A DNA stretch of 64,000 bases from the NCBI RefSeq assembly GCF_025264625.1, contig NZ_CP093313.1:6448001-6512000 (forward strand), written 5' to 3'. This DNA is from Occallatibacter riparius. Its GTDB lineage: Bacteria > Acidobacteriota > Terriglobia > Terriglobales > Acidobacteriaceae. A program made the translations under genes and the position numbers. The notes beneath the pieces are model-generated. The model ran no database searches. It had not been told where the DNA came from and worked only from the letters and a program-made list of their open reading frames with translations. Positions 7,601 through 16,493 of the stretch are shown piece by piece (position 1 is the first letter of the stretch; each line of letters begins with the position of its first letter).

Positions 7601-8187
7601 AACTGTTCCACCACCATCTCCACCTTCCAATCCAGTTCGAGCGTACCGTCGATGACCAGATCGGCATTGGCACTCGAAGGTGTCACCCACTCCATAGCCG
7701 AAGGCCGCACCGTCGTCTCGTACTGCTCCCGCACCGACTCCGGCGTGCGCCCGCGATCCGTCACATCTCGCTTCAGACGCCGCTCGTAGCACAGCCCGTC
7801 CGGCGCATCGACGTACACCCGCAGGTTGTAAATCGGCAAAAGCTCCGCGTAGCACAACGCAAAGATGCCCTCGACGATGACGAACGGGGCAGGCTCCACC
7901 GTCTCGGTTCTCCCATGTACTCGCGTGTGCGTAGCGAAGTCGTAGAGCGGCCGCTCAATGGCCTCCCCGCGCGCCAGCGCCGCCACGTGCTCCGCCAGCA
8001 GCGAGCTCTCAATCGTCGCCGGATCGTCGAAGTTGATCCGCACGCGCTCCGCCGGATCGAGGTGCGACAAATCGCGATAGTAGTTGTCGAGCGGGAAATG
8101 AATGCCCCCGAGAACGCGAGCCAATTCCTCCGCAAGCGTAGTCTTGCCCGATCCCGAACACCCCGCCACCGCGATGACGACGCTCAC
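7558..8187 (-). CDS. udk: Uridine kinase
   Basis: A 209-aa P-loop kinase of the uridine kinase/phosphoribulokinase family, which phosphorylates uridine and cytidine to UMP and CMP. The Walker A motif GCSGSGKT is at residues 9-16. FPLDNYYRDL with the catalytic Asp follows near 31-40, then NFDDPATIE and VIVEGIFAL. The ATG overlaps the stop of the purine nucleoside phosphorylase gene by 4 bp (ATGA), so the two are translationally coupled in a salvage operon. The extreme C-terminus (GREQAGTKGQRT) is encoded by a 7-bp repeat tract and is probably not part of the fold. Confidence 0.9.
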   Translation of the reverse strand: MSVVIAVAGCSGSGKTTLAEELARVLGGIHFPLDNYYRDLSHLDPAERVRINFDDPATIESSLLAEHVAALARGEAIERPLYDFATHTRVHGRTETVEPAPFVIVEGIFALCYAELLPIYNLRVYVDAPDGLCYERRLKRDVTDRGRTPESVREQYETTVRPSAMEWVTPSSANADLVIDGTLELDWKVEMVVEQLKGREQAGTKGQRT

Positions 8188-9044
8188 TCCGCCACCCGCT
8201 CCGCAATGCGCGGCGTCAGCCTCTCCAGCAACCGCGCCAACCGCTGCTCCACCTTGCGCCCCGCCTCGAACACTTCATCGTGACTCAACTGCGTCGCCCC
8301 CAGACCCGCGGCCAGGTTCGTCACGCACGAAATGCCCAGGACCTCAATCCCCATATGCCGGGCCACAATCGTCTCCGGCACCGTCGACATCCCCACCAGC
8401 GTCGCCCCCAGCGTCCGGAAAGCTCTGATCTCCGCCGGCGTCTCAAAACTCGGCCCCGGTGTCGCCAGATACACGCCCTCCGCCATCGCGAATCCCTCTT
8501 CGGCGGCCGCCTGTTTCGCCAGTCCGCGCAGCTCATTCGAGTAGGCCTCAGTCATATCGAAGAACCGCAGCCCCGCCGCAGGAATACACGCAAACCGTGG
8601 CTCATTCGGACCCGTCAGCGGATTCCAACCCATGAAGTTGATGTGATCGCTCAGCGCGACCAGCTGCCCGATCTCCAACCCCTCGGCGATCCCGCCTGCT
8701 GCGTTCGTCAGCACCACCGCGCGAATCCCGAGCGCACCCAGCACGCGCATCGGAAATGTGACCTCGGCAGGCGTATAGCCCTCGTAATAATGCACGCGGC
8801 CCTGCATGACAACAACGGGCACGCCCCCCAGTTCGCCCGCCACCAGCCGCCCCGAATGCCCTACCACCGTTGACTGCGGAAAGTTAGGAATCTCCCCATA
8901 CGGCACCACCACCGCATCGCGCACAGCCTCTGCCGCCGCCCCCAATCCCGATCCCAGAACGATGCCAACACGCGGCTTCAGCCCATTCAGCCGCGCACGC
9001 ACAAACGCCGCCGCCTCACCCACCCGATCAAAATAAGAGCTCAT
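8184..9044 (-). CDS. punA: Purine-nucleoside phosphorylase
   Basis: A 286-aa trimeric-type purine nucleoside phosphorylase, which splits (deoxy)inosine and guanosine with phosphate to base and ribose-1-phosphate. Family marks are IVLGSGLG near 28-35, the GHSG phosphate loop, RVHYYEGY, VVLTNAAGG, and VGMSTVPETIVARHMG with the substrate-binding Glu region. The frame is open to 9137, but MSSYFDRVGEAAAFV from the ATG at 9044 is the natural family start; its ribosome-binding site is weak. It is the first gene of a two-gene operon with udk. Confidence 0.92.
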   Translation of the reverse strand: MSSYFDRVGEAAAFVRARLNGLKPRVGIVLGSGLGAAAEAVRDAVVVPYGEIPNFPQSTVVGHSGRLVAGELGGVPVVVMQGRVHYYEGYTPAEVTFPMRVLGALGIRAVVLTNAAGGIAEGLEIGQLVALSDHINFMGWNPLTGPNEPRFACIPAAGLRFFDMTEAYSNELRGLAKQAAAEEGFAMAEGVYLATPGPSFETPAEIRAFRTLGATLVGMSTVPETIVARHMGIEVLGISCVTNLAAGLGATQLSHDEVFEAGRKVEQRLARLLERLTPRIAERVAE

Positions 9045-9082
9045 TGCAACTAGCTTAACGAAACCCGAGCCCAGCAACACAA

Positions 9083-9104
9083 AGGCCGCCGGAACCGGCG
9101 GCCT
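9083..9104 (-). terminator. Hairpin terminator after the transglycosylase-like gene
   Basis: AGGCCGCCGG and CCGGCGGCCT form a perfect 10-bp inverted repeat separated by two bases. On the minus strand it is followed by TTTGTGTT. It sits between the upstream minus-strand gene and punA. Confidence 0.7.
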
Positions 9105-9146
9105 CACTGGGAACTGTGAACTACGAACTACTGACAACTCTCTCGG
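9105..9146. repeat. 7-bp repeat tract (GGGAACT type)
   Basis: GGGAACT, GTGAACT, ACGAACT, ACTGACA, ACTCTCG succeed each other with a 7-bp period. The tract runs from the hairpin to the stop codon of the minus-strand gene that ends at 9147. Confidence 0.62.
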
Positions 9147-10163
9147 CTACTCCTCGCCTCCCTGCGAACTCACCGGCTTCGTCATCTCCGCCTCTCGAAC
9201 TCCCTTATCCACCGCTCTCTTCCGCGGCGCCGTCTTCGCGCCGCACGCCATCGGCACGTTCGCCATCTGCTTCGCGAACACCTTGTAGCTCACGGTGCCC
9301 GGCCGCAGCGTACCCCAGTAGCTCTTCCTCGTCACCAGCGGGCGATTCAGATCGACAAGCTGGTTCTTCATGATCCGGATACCGCACGACAGGTTCCGCT
9401 CCGGCTCCAGAATCGTCTTCCCCGGATCGCCTGCTCGAAGCCCCTTGTCGTTGTCCCAGTCAAAGTCGCACCCGTAGCGCTGGTTGTCTTCGTAGGTCAA
9501 CTGCAACAGCCCCTGCTGCCGCACTGTCCGCTTGCTCACCGGGTCGCGAACCGCCACCGTTGGATCGAGGTGCTTGACGTCCGCCGTGGGCCGCAGCCCA
9601 GCTTCCGCCCCCGCCAGCGCTTGGAACAGGTACGCCCAGAACGCGCGCTTATCCGGCTGGCTCAGCTCGCCAAAACGCGGGCAGAACGGGTGCACCGCCT
9701 TCGCCATCCCCGGCGTCATGAGCTCAGCAGGCAGGTTCTCCTCAATGAACACGTCCCACTGCGGATCCCACGTGTGCTCGCTGCCCAGCTCCACCCTCTT
9801 CACGGCAATCGGCGTGGGCGGCGCGGGCTTGATCTCTTCCGGAGGCACTGGCCCGGGCGGTACCGGAACCGCCGGATGCGTCACGGCAATCGCCTGCCCT
9901 TGGGCGCCCGGTAGCGAGACCGGCTGCCCCGCGGCCTGCGCCTGCTGGGTCTCCGCCGCTTCCTGTTGAATCACCTGCTTCACCGCCTCAGCCGGCTGCG
10001 CGAGCTGCTGCGTCGGCGCAAGCTGCTGGGGCGCGGCGGGCACTTGCTGGCTCGTCTGCGGGACCGGTTGAGGGCTCTGTTTTTCCGAACTCGACTGGCC
10101 CATTGCCGACGCCGCCGCCAACGCCAAAATCATCGAAACAACGCTGGGGAATCGTCTACACAC
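9147..10163 (-). CDS. Secreted lytic-transglycosylase/lysozyme-like protein
   Basis: About 338 aa. From the GTG at 10163 it begins MCRRFPSVV followed by a hydrophobic run ending SAMG, a good signal peptide. The open frame reaches 10256 and an ATG lies at 10133, so the start is uncertain. A Gln/Pro/Ala-rich linker covers ~20-110. The C-terminal ~190 residues resemble a lysozyme-like fold: AYLFQALAGAEAGLRP, with a Glu in the place of the SLT catalytic Glu, then RQQGLLQLTYEDNQRYGC, which parallels the GLMQ region, and LSCGIRIMKNQL. Murein cleavage is inferred and not certain. Confidence 0.65.
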   Translation of the reverse strand: MCRRFPSVVSMILALAAASAMGQSSSEKQSPQPVPQTSQQVPAAPQQLAPTQQLAQPAEAVKQVIQQEAAETQQAQAAGQPVSLPGAQGQAIAVTHPAVPVPPGPVPPEEIKPAPPTPIAVKRVELGSEHTWDPQWDVFIEENLPAELMTPGMAKAVHPFCPRFGELSQPDKRAFWAYLFQALAGAEAGLRPTADVKHLDPTVAVRDPVSKRTVRQQGLLQLTYEDNQRYGCDFDWDNDKGLRAGDPGKTILEPERNLSCGIRIMKNQLVDLNRPLVTRKSYWGTLRPGTVSYKVFAKQMANVPMACGAKTAPRKRAVDKGVREAEMTKPVSSQGGEE

Positions 10164-10314
10164 AGACAGATACGATGCGACCCAATTCCAAACCAGTTGC
10201 GTCCGGTGAAGGTTTTGGAGCCATTTCGAAGCTGCGCTCATTGAAAAATAAGCCACTTAGGCAAATCGATGAGAGGATTAAGCTAGGGCCTTGCGCCTTA
10301 GGAGATCGCCCGGA

Positions 10315-10605
10315 ATGAAGCAGTTTGTCGCCGTCATCTTCGGCCTGGGATTGCTCTGCAATGCCCTGCTCTTCGTGCCTCAGGTCATCGCTGTCTGGCG
10401 CAAGAAGAGCGACGAAGGCATCTCGCTCATCACCTTTGGCGGCTTCAGCGTGCTCCAGGCCATCGGCATCGTCCACGGCGTCTACCAGCGCGACCTCTCC
10501 CTGATCCTCGGCATGGCCGCCAGCCTCCTGAGTTGCGGAACCGTAACCCTGCTGACGGTCTTCTACCGCACCCGCCGCATCCGCTCCGCTCGATACAACA
10601 GCTAA
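10315..10605 (+). CDS. SemiSWEET-like PQ-loop membrane protein
   Basis: A 96-aa, three-helix protein with a PQ-loop: LLFVPQVIAVWRKKSDEGIS. One triple-helix bundle of this kind is the size of bacterial SemiSWEETs, which work as dimers in sugar movement. The substrate is not predictable. The ATG at 10315 follows AGGAG by 10 nt; the upstream in-frame codon at 10291 has no such site. It is convergent with the AsmA-like gene, six bases apart. Confidence 0.72.
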   Translation: MKQFVAVIFGLGLLCNALLFVPQVIAVWRKKSDEGISLITFGGFSVLQAIGIVHGVYQRDLSLILGMAASLLSCGTVTLLTVFYRTRRIRSARYNS

Positions 10606-10611
10606 CCCGGC

Positions 10612-12228
10612 CTACTTCGAGTGCATGAGGTTCTCAGTCACCTTGTAGTTTCCCGGTGTTCCCGTCACCGCAATCGGGATCACCGCCCCCGCCTGCTTCT
10701 TCCGGAAGAACGGCGCCAGCGGCTTCAGCAGAATCGACTTCCACCCCGTCGCGTCCTTCGCGATATCCGCCTTCGTCGCCACTGTGCCCGTAAGGCGCAC
10801 CGCGCTGGTATGCAGGTTGAACGTCCCGTCCAGCCGCGCCTGCGCGCCTGGCACCTCAAAAGTCAGCCCGTGGGTCGTCACCACCGCGTCCCGGATAGTA
10901 GCCGGCCCGCGCACCGACGAGATCGCGTCGGCTATCGGCGTCGTCTTATCCTTGTCAGGATCGGGAGCTTTCCCACCCCGCGCCCGCTGGCTGAACGCCG
11001 AGAGATTGCGCTCCGTCGCGCCGTCCGTCACCTTCTCTCGTGGCACGTCGAACCCGCCATTCACGCGCAGCCGATGAAAGAAGTCTCCCTCCTTCGACGG
11101 CGCAAGGGACGCGTGCGCATGCAGATCGACCAGCCCAACTATCGGAGGCGCCTTGTGTAGAAACGGCCGCAGAAGATCCTGCGCACGCCCCCCGGTCACC
11201 GCCAACTCCAGCTCTGTCGTCTTACCGCCCACACCTTGTGTGCTGCCCGTTGCCATCACCGCCGTATCGCCCGTGCGCGCCTCCATACGGTGATACACCA
11301 CGTCGCCATTAAGCCCGTTCACAGTGCAGTCGATCCGCCCGGTCACTGACGAAGGAGTTCCGTCGTCCACGGCAAAATCGGGCGTATCGGTGTCGGCCGC
11401 CGCCCGAATCGCATCCAATCGCCCGCTGAAGCTGCCCGATCCGCTCAGCGTTCCGCGAATCTTGCCCACATCTTGCAGCCTGAATCGCTCTACCTCAAAC
11501 TTGCCTGAAACCAGCGTCTCACCGGGACTTCCCGCGCTGAGCGGGCCAAAGTATCCCGACGCCCTGATCTGCCCATGCGGAATGGCATTGTCCATGTCCA
11601 CCGCGTACTTCATGGCTCGCCCCTTCTGCATGTTCTCGATATGCAACTGCCGGATCGGGAAGCTGAACCGTGCCCCGTTCTCACGCAACACATCCAGCAA
11701 CGAAGCATGGATCTCCATCCGCTCTATGGGAGTGTCAGGACCGGTAAAGTCTGCCGTGCTCCCGGCGGGAAAATCTTCCTGCGCTGCCTTGCTTCCCGGC
11801 GGCGGCAGAACCAAATGGAAACCGGTTATATCAACCAGCTCGACGCGCCGGCGCAGCATCAGTAGATCGATCCAGCGGCCCTGCACGACGAACGTCTGCA
11901 CCGTCCCAATTGGCGGCTGATGCGGAGCCGACTTGCGCTTCAGCGTGAGCCCGGTGGCAATGAACCCTGGATTGGGAAAATAGGTCCGATGGTAGCGCGT
12001 GATTGTGATCTGGCAACCCAGAACGTCCTCGAGCAGCGGCTTCATCTTCCGATACCGGTACGGCCAGTTCTGCCCGACGAACCAAATGCCGACCATCACG
12101 CACGCCAGCGCCACCCAGCCCGCGATCAGCAGCCACCGCGGCCGGCGTCGAGCGGGAATTGGCTTTTGCGGCGACTCGGGATCAGGTGGAGTATCTTCCG
12201 ACCATCGTGCCAATGCCGCCCGAGCCAT
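10612..12228 (-). CDS. AsmA-like membrane-anchored protein
   Basis: A 538-aa protein with a cytoplasmic N-terminus rich in Pro/Arg, one membrane helix (~33-53, WLLIAGWVALACVMVGIWFVG) and a long beta-rich periplasmic part. The closing repeats (ARLDGTFNLHTSAVRLTGTVATKADI, IPIAVTGTPGNYKV) match the C-terminal region of AsmA/YhdP-like proteins, which form long beta bridges between membranes and affect lipid traffic. Catalytic residues are neither seen nor expected. The gene stands alone on the minus strand. Confidence 0.72.
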   Translation of the reverse strand: MARAALARWSEDTPPDPESPQKPIPARRRPRWLLIAGWVALACVMVGIWFVGQNWPYRYRKMKPLLEDVLGCQITITRYHRTYFPNPGFIATGLTLKRKSAPHQPPIGTVQTFVVQGRWIDLLMLRRRVELVDITGFHLVLPPPGSKAAQEDFPAGSTADFTGPDTPIERMEIHASLLDVLRENGARFSFPIRQLHIENMQKGRAMKYAVDMDNAIPHGQIRASGYFGPLSAGSPGETLVSGKFEVERFRLQDVGKIRGTLSGSGSFSGRLDAIRAAADTDTPDFAVDDGTPSSVTGRIDCTVNGLNGDVVYHRMEARTGDTAVMATGSTQGVGGKTTELELAVTGGRAQDLLRPFLHKAPPIVGLVDLHAHASLAPSKEGDFFHRLRVNGGFDVPREKVTDGATERNLSAFSQRARGGKAPDPDKDKTTPIADAISSVRGPATIRDAVVTTHGLTFEVPGAQARLDGTFNLHTSAVRLTGTVATKADIAKDATGWKSILLKPLAPFFRKKQAGAVIPIAVTGTPGNYKVTENLMHSK

Positions 12229-12392
12229 TCAGATCCCTTTCCGCTGCCGCAAAGCAGCTGCGCCGCCTCTTTTAGGACGACTGACTGCGGAGATGATGTT
12301 GCCTGACACTCCCTTGGCGAGAGTGACAAGTTTTGCAGCACAGCCCGTTCCGACTCACCCGGATCGCGCTATCATTTCGCCGGAGTTTATAT

Positions 12393-12557
12393 ATGTCCAA
12401 CTACCTCTTCTTCTGTCTGGACTGCCAGGAAGAATTCGCCCAGCACATGAACATGTCGGAGTACGAGAAGGGCGGCCTGACCTGTCCCAAGTGCGGCGGC
12501 AAACGGGTGACGCAGCACGTCGAAGCATTCTCCGCCGTCACCTCCCGCAAAAGCTGA
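12393..12557 (+). CDS. FmdB-like zinc-ribbon protein
   Basis: A 54-aa protein with two CxxC pairs (Cys8/Cys11 and Cys31/Cys34) forming a predicted zinc ribbon, as in FmdB-type small regulators. GGAG lies seven bases upstream of the ATG at 12393; the longer in-frame start at 12333 lacks a site. Role unknown. Confidence 0.75.
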   Translation: MSNYLFFCLDCQEEFAQHMNMSEYEKGGLTCPKCGGKRVTQHVEAFSAVTSRKS

Positions 12558-12679
12558 GCACCTGCGGCGGCCACTGTCGCGCCCTCCTGCAGTGCTGCAA
12601 TCGGGGACGTGGGTACACTGCTGGTGTGGGGTGCGGATGTGTCTTGCAAGCAAGATCCCGCACCGAGGGAGGTCTCCGT

Positions 12680-12949
12680 ATGTGCCGCAATATCAAGATC
12701 CTGTTTCACTTCGATCCGCCGGTCACCGATGAGGAAGTCCGCGCGGCTTCGCTGCAATTCGTCCGCAAGATCAGCGGTTTTAATAAACCCTCAAAGGCCA
12801 ATGAAGCGGCATTCGCGGCCGCGGTGGAAGAGATCGCTGCGGCATCCTCACGGCTGCTGACCACGCTCGAAAGCAGCGGCCCCCTTCGCAATCGCGAAGA
12901 AGAAGCCGCCAAGGCGAAGGCCCGCAGCGCGGAGCGGTTTGCGCGATAA
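12680..12949 (+). CDS. DUF2277 family protein
   Basis: An 89-aa protein starting MCRNIKILFHFDPPVTDEEV, the signature opening of DUF2277. It has a conserved FVRKISGFNKPSKANE segment and an Ala/Glu/Arg-rich helical tail. The ATG follows GAGGGAGG by seven bases, a strong site. The frame is open far upstream (to 11999), but that part is antisense to the AsmA-like gene and not coding. The function of the family is unknown. Confidence 0.88.
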   Translation: MCRNIKILFHFDPPVTDEEVRAASLQFVRKISGFNKPSKANEAAFAAAVEEIAAASSRLLTTLESSGPLRNREEEAAKAKARSAERFAR

Positions 12950-12972
12950 GCAGCCGACAACAGATCACCTGA

Positions 12973-13716
12973 TCACCCGTTCTGGTACCAGTCCTCGGGC
13001 GACACCGTCACCGTCGCGCAGCCCATCGTGTAGTTGAACCAGCTGTGCTCGGTTGTGGGCGCGGCAAAGAAGCCCTCCAGCTTGCGAGCGCCGGCGAAGT
13101 TCTGGATCAAGGCGCGCGGCCCGTAGAAGAGCGTGAAGAAGCTGTCCCAGTCCACAGTGAAGAGAAAAGACGCATCGGGCGCGACCAGACTTCCGCACCC
13201 CGGGAATGGAACGGATCGGGCTCGAAGATCGTCAATTCGCAACCGCTCGACAGGATCAGCCCGCGGAAACTCAGGCACGAAGATCAGCTCCTCATAGACG
13301 AGGTCCTCGAATGCCGCGAGAAAATCTGACTGGAGCAGCGGCTCGAAGGCGCCCTGCCCGGGCATCCAGATCGGCTCGGCTTGCAGAAACCGTTGCAACG
13401 CATCGCGCGCTGGAAAGTCACACAAATAGTCAACCAGCGATCCAGTTGCGGTGAGCAACGCCTGGTTCAGTCTGGCGCAATTGGAGACGCCAAGTTTTGC
13501 GGCGACATGCGACCAGTTGCATTTCGCCCCTGCCGACAGGATCTGATCTTCGGTTGGGTATTGCCGGGTGACCTTCCAGGCCATCTCGTCGGGAACGCAG
13601 ACAAACGGATGCAGCAGCACGTAGACCGCTTCAAAGTGCCGGTCATAGGCATCCAGAAGCGGAAGTTCCTGGTTCGGATAGACAAACTGTTCAAATTGCA
13701 CGCGACAGAATAGCAA
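12973..13716 (-). CDS. Conserved hypothetical protein (247 aa)
   Basis: A soluble protein rich in Phe, Leu and acidic residues, with no signal peptide. Visible features include PNQELPLLDAYDRHFEAVYVL, a CNWSHVAAKLGVSNCARLNQALL segment that could be a small helical domain, and VDWDSFFTLFYGP near the C-terminus. I do not recognise the family. The first start is TTG at 13716; a GTG at 13701 (MQFEQFVYPN) is an alternative. It ends 23 bp from the convergent DUF2277 gene. Confidence 0.65.
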   Translation of the reverse strand: MLFCRVQFEQFVYPNQELPLLDAYDRHFEAVYVLLHPFVCVPDEMAWKVTRQYPTEDQILSAGAKCNWSHVAAKLGVSNCARLNQALLTATGSLVDYLCDFPARDALQRFLQAEPIWMPGQGAFEPLLQSDFLAAFEDLVYEELIFVPEFPRADPVERLRIDDLRARSVPFPGCGSLVAPDASFLFTVDWDSFFTLFYGPRALIQNFAGARKLEGFFAAPTTEHSWFNYTMGCATVTVSPEDWYQNG

Positions 13717-13769
13717 CCGCGCCGATACCTGCTCTGTGACGGCGATCCTATTTCATCGCGCGAATTCGT

Positions 13770-15023
13770 CTAGCCCAGGAACATCCCCGCGATCGAAGCG
13801 CTGATCAGATTCGCCATGGTCCCAGCCAGCATGGCGCGCACGCCAAGTTTCGCTAAGTCGTTGCGCCGCTCCGGTACCAGCGCTCCGATGCCGCCGATCT
13901 GCATGCCGATAGACCCCAGGTTGGCGAATCCGCACAGCGCGAAAGTCGCGATGGTGAACGAGCGCGGGCTGATCATGGCCTTCTGTGCCCCCAACGCGAT
14001 ATAGGCTATGACTTCATTCAGAGCCATGCGCGTACCGAGCAGGTTCCCGATCAGGCCGCAGTCGTGCGCGGGCACCCCAATGAGCCATGCCACGGGCCAG
14101 AAGATGTAGCCGAGAATCTGGCCGAGGCTGGGCGGAATCCACGGCAGGCCTCCGTGCACCCACGCTAGCAGCATATCGAGCAGCGCAACCAGGGCGAGAA
14201 AGCTGATGAGCATGATCGCCACGTTCATCGCCAGCTTGCCGCCGTCGATGGTCCCGCGCGCAATCGCTCCAATCAAGTTCTCGTCCTTGTGCTGCTCGTC
14301 TTTGGGGATGATGACCTTGCCTTCCGTGTCGGGAATTTCAGTCTCCGGCACGAGCATCTTCGCCACGAGAATGGTCCCGGGCGACGTCATGATCACGGCA
14401 GCGAGCAGATGTTTGGCCTCGATTCCCTGCGAGATATACATCGCCATGATGCCGCCGGAAACATGTGCCATGCCGCTCGTCATGATCGTCATCAGCTCGC
14501 TGCGAGTAGCGCGTGACAGGAACGGCCGGATGGTCAGCGGCGCCTCGGTCTGGCCCATGAAAATCGACGCGGCAACATTCATGCTTTCAGCGCCGGAGAT
14601 ACGCATAGTTTTCAGCATGATCCAGGCGAAGGCGCGAATGATCTGCTGCATCACACCGATGTGATACATGACCGCGAAAAAAGCCGATATGAAGATGATG
14701 GTCGGCAGCACCTGAAACGCAAAGATCGCCCCGGAGTTGGGCGCGATCAGCTTACCGAACGCACCGGAGTTCGGCAGGCCGAGTTCGCCGAAGAGCACAC
14801 GCGTGCCTGCGGTGGTGGCAGACAGCATCTTGTTCACCACGTCGCCGGCCCAGGCCATCGCCTGCTGTCCGAATGTAAACCGCAGCACGAAAAATGCGAA
14901 AATGACCTGCAGGCTCAATCCCCACGCCACCGTGCGCCAGCGGATGCGGCTGCGATTGGTAGAAAACAACCATGCTGCGGCCAGCACCGCAAGAATGCCC
15001 AGTATCCCGGTGAATCGATCCAC
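13770..15023 (-). CDS. nupC: Concentrative nucleoside transporter (NupC/CNT)
   Basis: A 417-aa transporter of the CNT family, which imports nucleosides with H+ or Na+. It has about 8-10 membrane segments and the family motifs GAESMNVAASIFMGQTEAP, HVSGGIMAMYI, MALNEVIAYI and CGFANLGSIGMQIGG. The GTG start at 15023 has AGGAG five bases upstream. It is the last gene of the cdd-deoA-nupC cluster, which couples uptake of pyrimidine nucleosides to their breakdown. An 81-bp gap containing a 7-bp repeat tract separates it from deoA. Confidence 0.92.
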   Translation of the reverse strand: MDRFTGILGILAVLAAAWLFSTNRSRIRWRTVAWGLSLQVIFAFFVLRFTFGQQAMAWAGDVVNKMLSATTAGTRVLFGELGLPNSGAFGKLIAPNSGAIFAFQVLPTIIFISAFFAVMYHIGVMQQIIRAFAWIMLKTMRISGAESMNVAASIFMGQTEAPLTIRPFLSRATRSELMTIMTSGMAHVSGGIMAMYISQGIEAKHLLAAVIMTSPGTILVAKMLVPETEIPDTEGKVIIPKDEQHKDENLIGAIARGTIDGGKLAMNVAIMLISFLALVALLDMLLAWVHGGLPWIPPSLGQILGYIFWPVAWLIGVPAHDCGLIGNLLGTRMALNEVIAYIALGAQKAMISPRSFTIATFALCGFANLGSIGMQIGGIGALVPERRNDLAKLGVRAMLAGTMANLISASIAGMFLG

Positions 15024-15076
15024 GATGCTCCTAAAGCTGGCATTGGAATCAGGTATGAGTATAGAAATCCTCTCGC

Positions 15077-15112
15077 GAATGCCTGATGCCTCTTGCCCTG
15101 ATGCCTAGTCTC
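15077..15112. repeat. 7-bp repeat tract (TGATGCCT type)
   Basis: ATGCCTG, ATGCCTC, TTGCCCTG, ATGCCTA succeed each other, and the last unit contains the TAG stop codon of deoA. It is short but of the same kind as the other tracts. Confidence 0.5.
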
Positions 15113-16493
15113 TACTTCCTTTTTTACCAGCATCCGCGAGGTAGGCCTCTGCGGATTGGCGATCAAACACCCAGCCGACCAGCGCCCGCTCCACCCGCAG
15201 CGGCTCTGCGGAGATGCTGATTGCTCCTTTCAGACGGCGAACGGGCTCTTCAATGTGCGCCTCGTCGGTCGCGTAGATCGTCGCGATGGGCTGCCCATGC
15301 TCCACGCGTGCGCCGCGACGGGCGTGGAACTCAAAGCCCGCATGCGGATCGACGGGCGCGCCTGCCTTGGCTCGGCCAGCGCCGGTTCGCTGCACGGCCC
15401 AGCCGATCTCGGTGGTATCCATCTCGGTGATGACGCCGGCAGCCCAGGCCTCCAGAACACGGGTCGCGCCGGGCTTGTGCGTCGCAAGCGGGTCATCGAA
15501 GACCGAGAGATCGCCACCCTGCGCCTCGATCATCTTGAGGAAGGCAGACAGCGCTGATCCGTCACGCAGCGTGGCCTCTGCCATCACTCGGCCTTCTTCG
15601 GGCTCGAATGCTTTTCCGCCCAGGTGGATCATCCATCCTGCGAGTTCAAGCGACAGCTCGCGAAGGTCTTCGCTGGCGTCTGGACGCTGCCCGCGCAGCA
15701 ACTCGAGACACTCGGCGATCTCAATCCAGTTGCCGGCAGTGCTGCCTAGCGGCTGGTCCATGTCCGTCAAAAGCGCCACGGTCCGCGTCCCTGCAGCTTC
15801 TGCAATAGCCACCATCATTGCGGCCAGGTAGGCGCTCTTTTCGCGGTCGCGCAGAGATGAGCCGGAGCCCGTCTTCACGTCGAGCACGAGACCGGCGAGT
15901 CCCTCGGCGAGTTTCTTACTTACGATCGAAGAACAGAGCAGGCCTGTGTTCTCCACTGTTCCGGTGCGGTCGCGGAGCGAGTAGAGGACGCGGTCGGCAG
16001 GAACCAGCGTCGGCGTCTGACCGACGATCGCGCACCCGCAGCGCGCAACCACAGACTCAAATTCAGCAAGAGAGAGATCGGTCCGATAGCCGGGTATAGA
16101 TTCGAGTTTGTCCAGCGTCCCGCCGGTATGGCCTAGCGCACGGCCGCTAATCATGGGCACGGCCAGGCCGCAGGCCGCGGCCATGGGAGCGACCAGGAAG
16201 CTGGTCTTGTCGCCCACTCCGCCGCTGGAGTGCTTGTCCACCGCTGGCTTTCCCAGTCGCGAGGCATCGAACTTCTCACCGGAGTCGCGCATCGCCAGCG
16301 TCAACGCGCGCGTTTCCTCGAGGCTGAGCCCATGAATGAAGGACGCCATGAGCCACACGGATAGCTGTTCCGGCGTAACAGCGCCGGACACCGCGCCCGC
16401 GACGAGGTGCTCGATCTCGTAAGCGCTTAGCGCATAGCCATCTCGCTTTTTGCGAAGCAAATCAACCGTGTGCAGGCGGGCCATTCCGTTCAC
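15105..16493 (-). CDS. deoA: Thymidine / pyrimidine-nucleoside phosphorylase
   Basis: A 462-aa protein of the thymidine/pyrimidine-nucleoside phosphorylase family, which cleaves (deoxy)uridine or thymidine to base and (deoxy)ribose-1-phosphate. The signature KHSSGGVGDKTS lies near 87-98, followed by MISGRALGHTGGTLDKLESIPG. The C-terminal domain (HARRGARVEHGQPIATIYA) is the family's lipoyl-like barrel. The start overlaps the cdd stop (ATGA); an ATG four codons in is possible. Whether it is strictly thymidine-specific or a broader Pdp-type enzyme cannot be decided here. Confidence 0.92.
   Translation of the reverse strand: MNGMARLHTVDLLRKKRDGYALSAYEIEHLVAGAVSGAVTPEQLSVWLMASFIHGLSLEETRALTLAMRDSGEKFDASRLGKPAVDKHSSGGVGDKTSFLVAPMAAACGLAVPMISGRALGHTGGTLDKLESIPGYRTDLSLAEFESVVARCGCAIVGQTPTLVPADRVLYSLRDRTGTVENTGLLCSSIVSKKLAEGLAGLVLDVKTGSGSSLRDREKSAYLAAMMVAIAEAAGTRTVALLTDMDQPLGSTAGNWIEIAECLELLRGQRPDASEDLRELSLELAGWMIHLGGKAFEPEEGRVMAEATLRDGSALSAFLKMIEAQGGDLSVFDDPLATHKPGATRVLEAWAAGVITEMDTTEIGWAVQRTGAGRAKAGAPVDPHAGFEFHARRGARVEHGQPIATIYATDEAHIEEPVRRLKGAISISAEPLRVERALVGWVFDRQSAEAYLADAGKKGSRD

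Noticed and set aside
11999-12679. Long upstream extension of the DUF2277 gene
   Set aside because: It is antisense to the AsmA-like gene and crosses the zinc-ribbon gene; the ATG at 12680 has a strong RBS and the family N-terminus.
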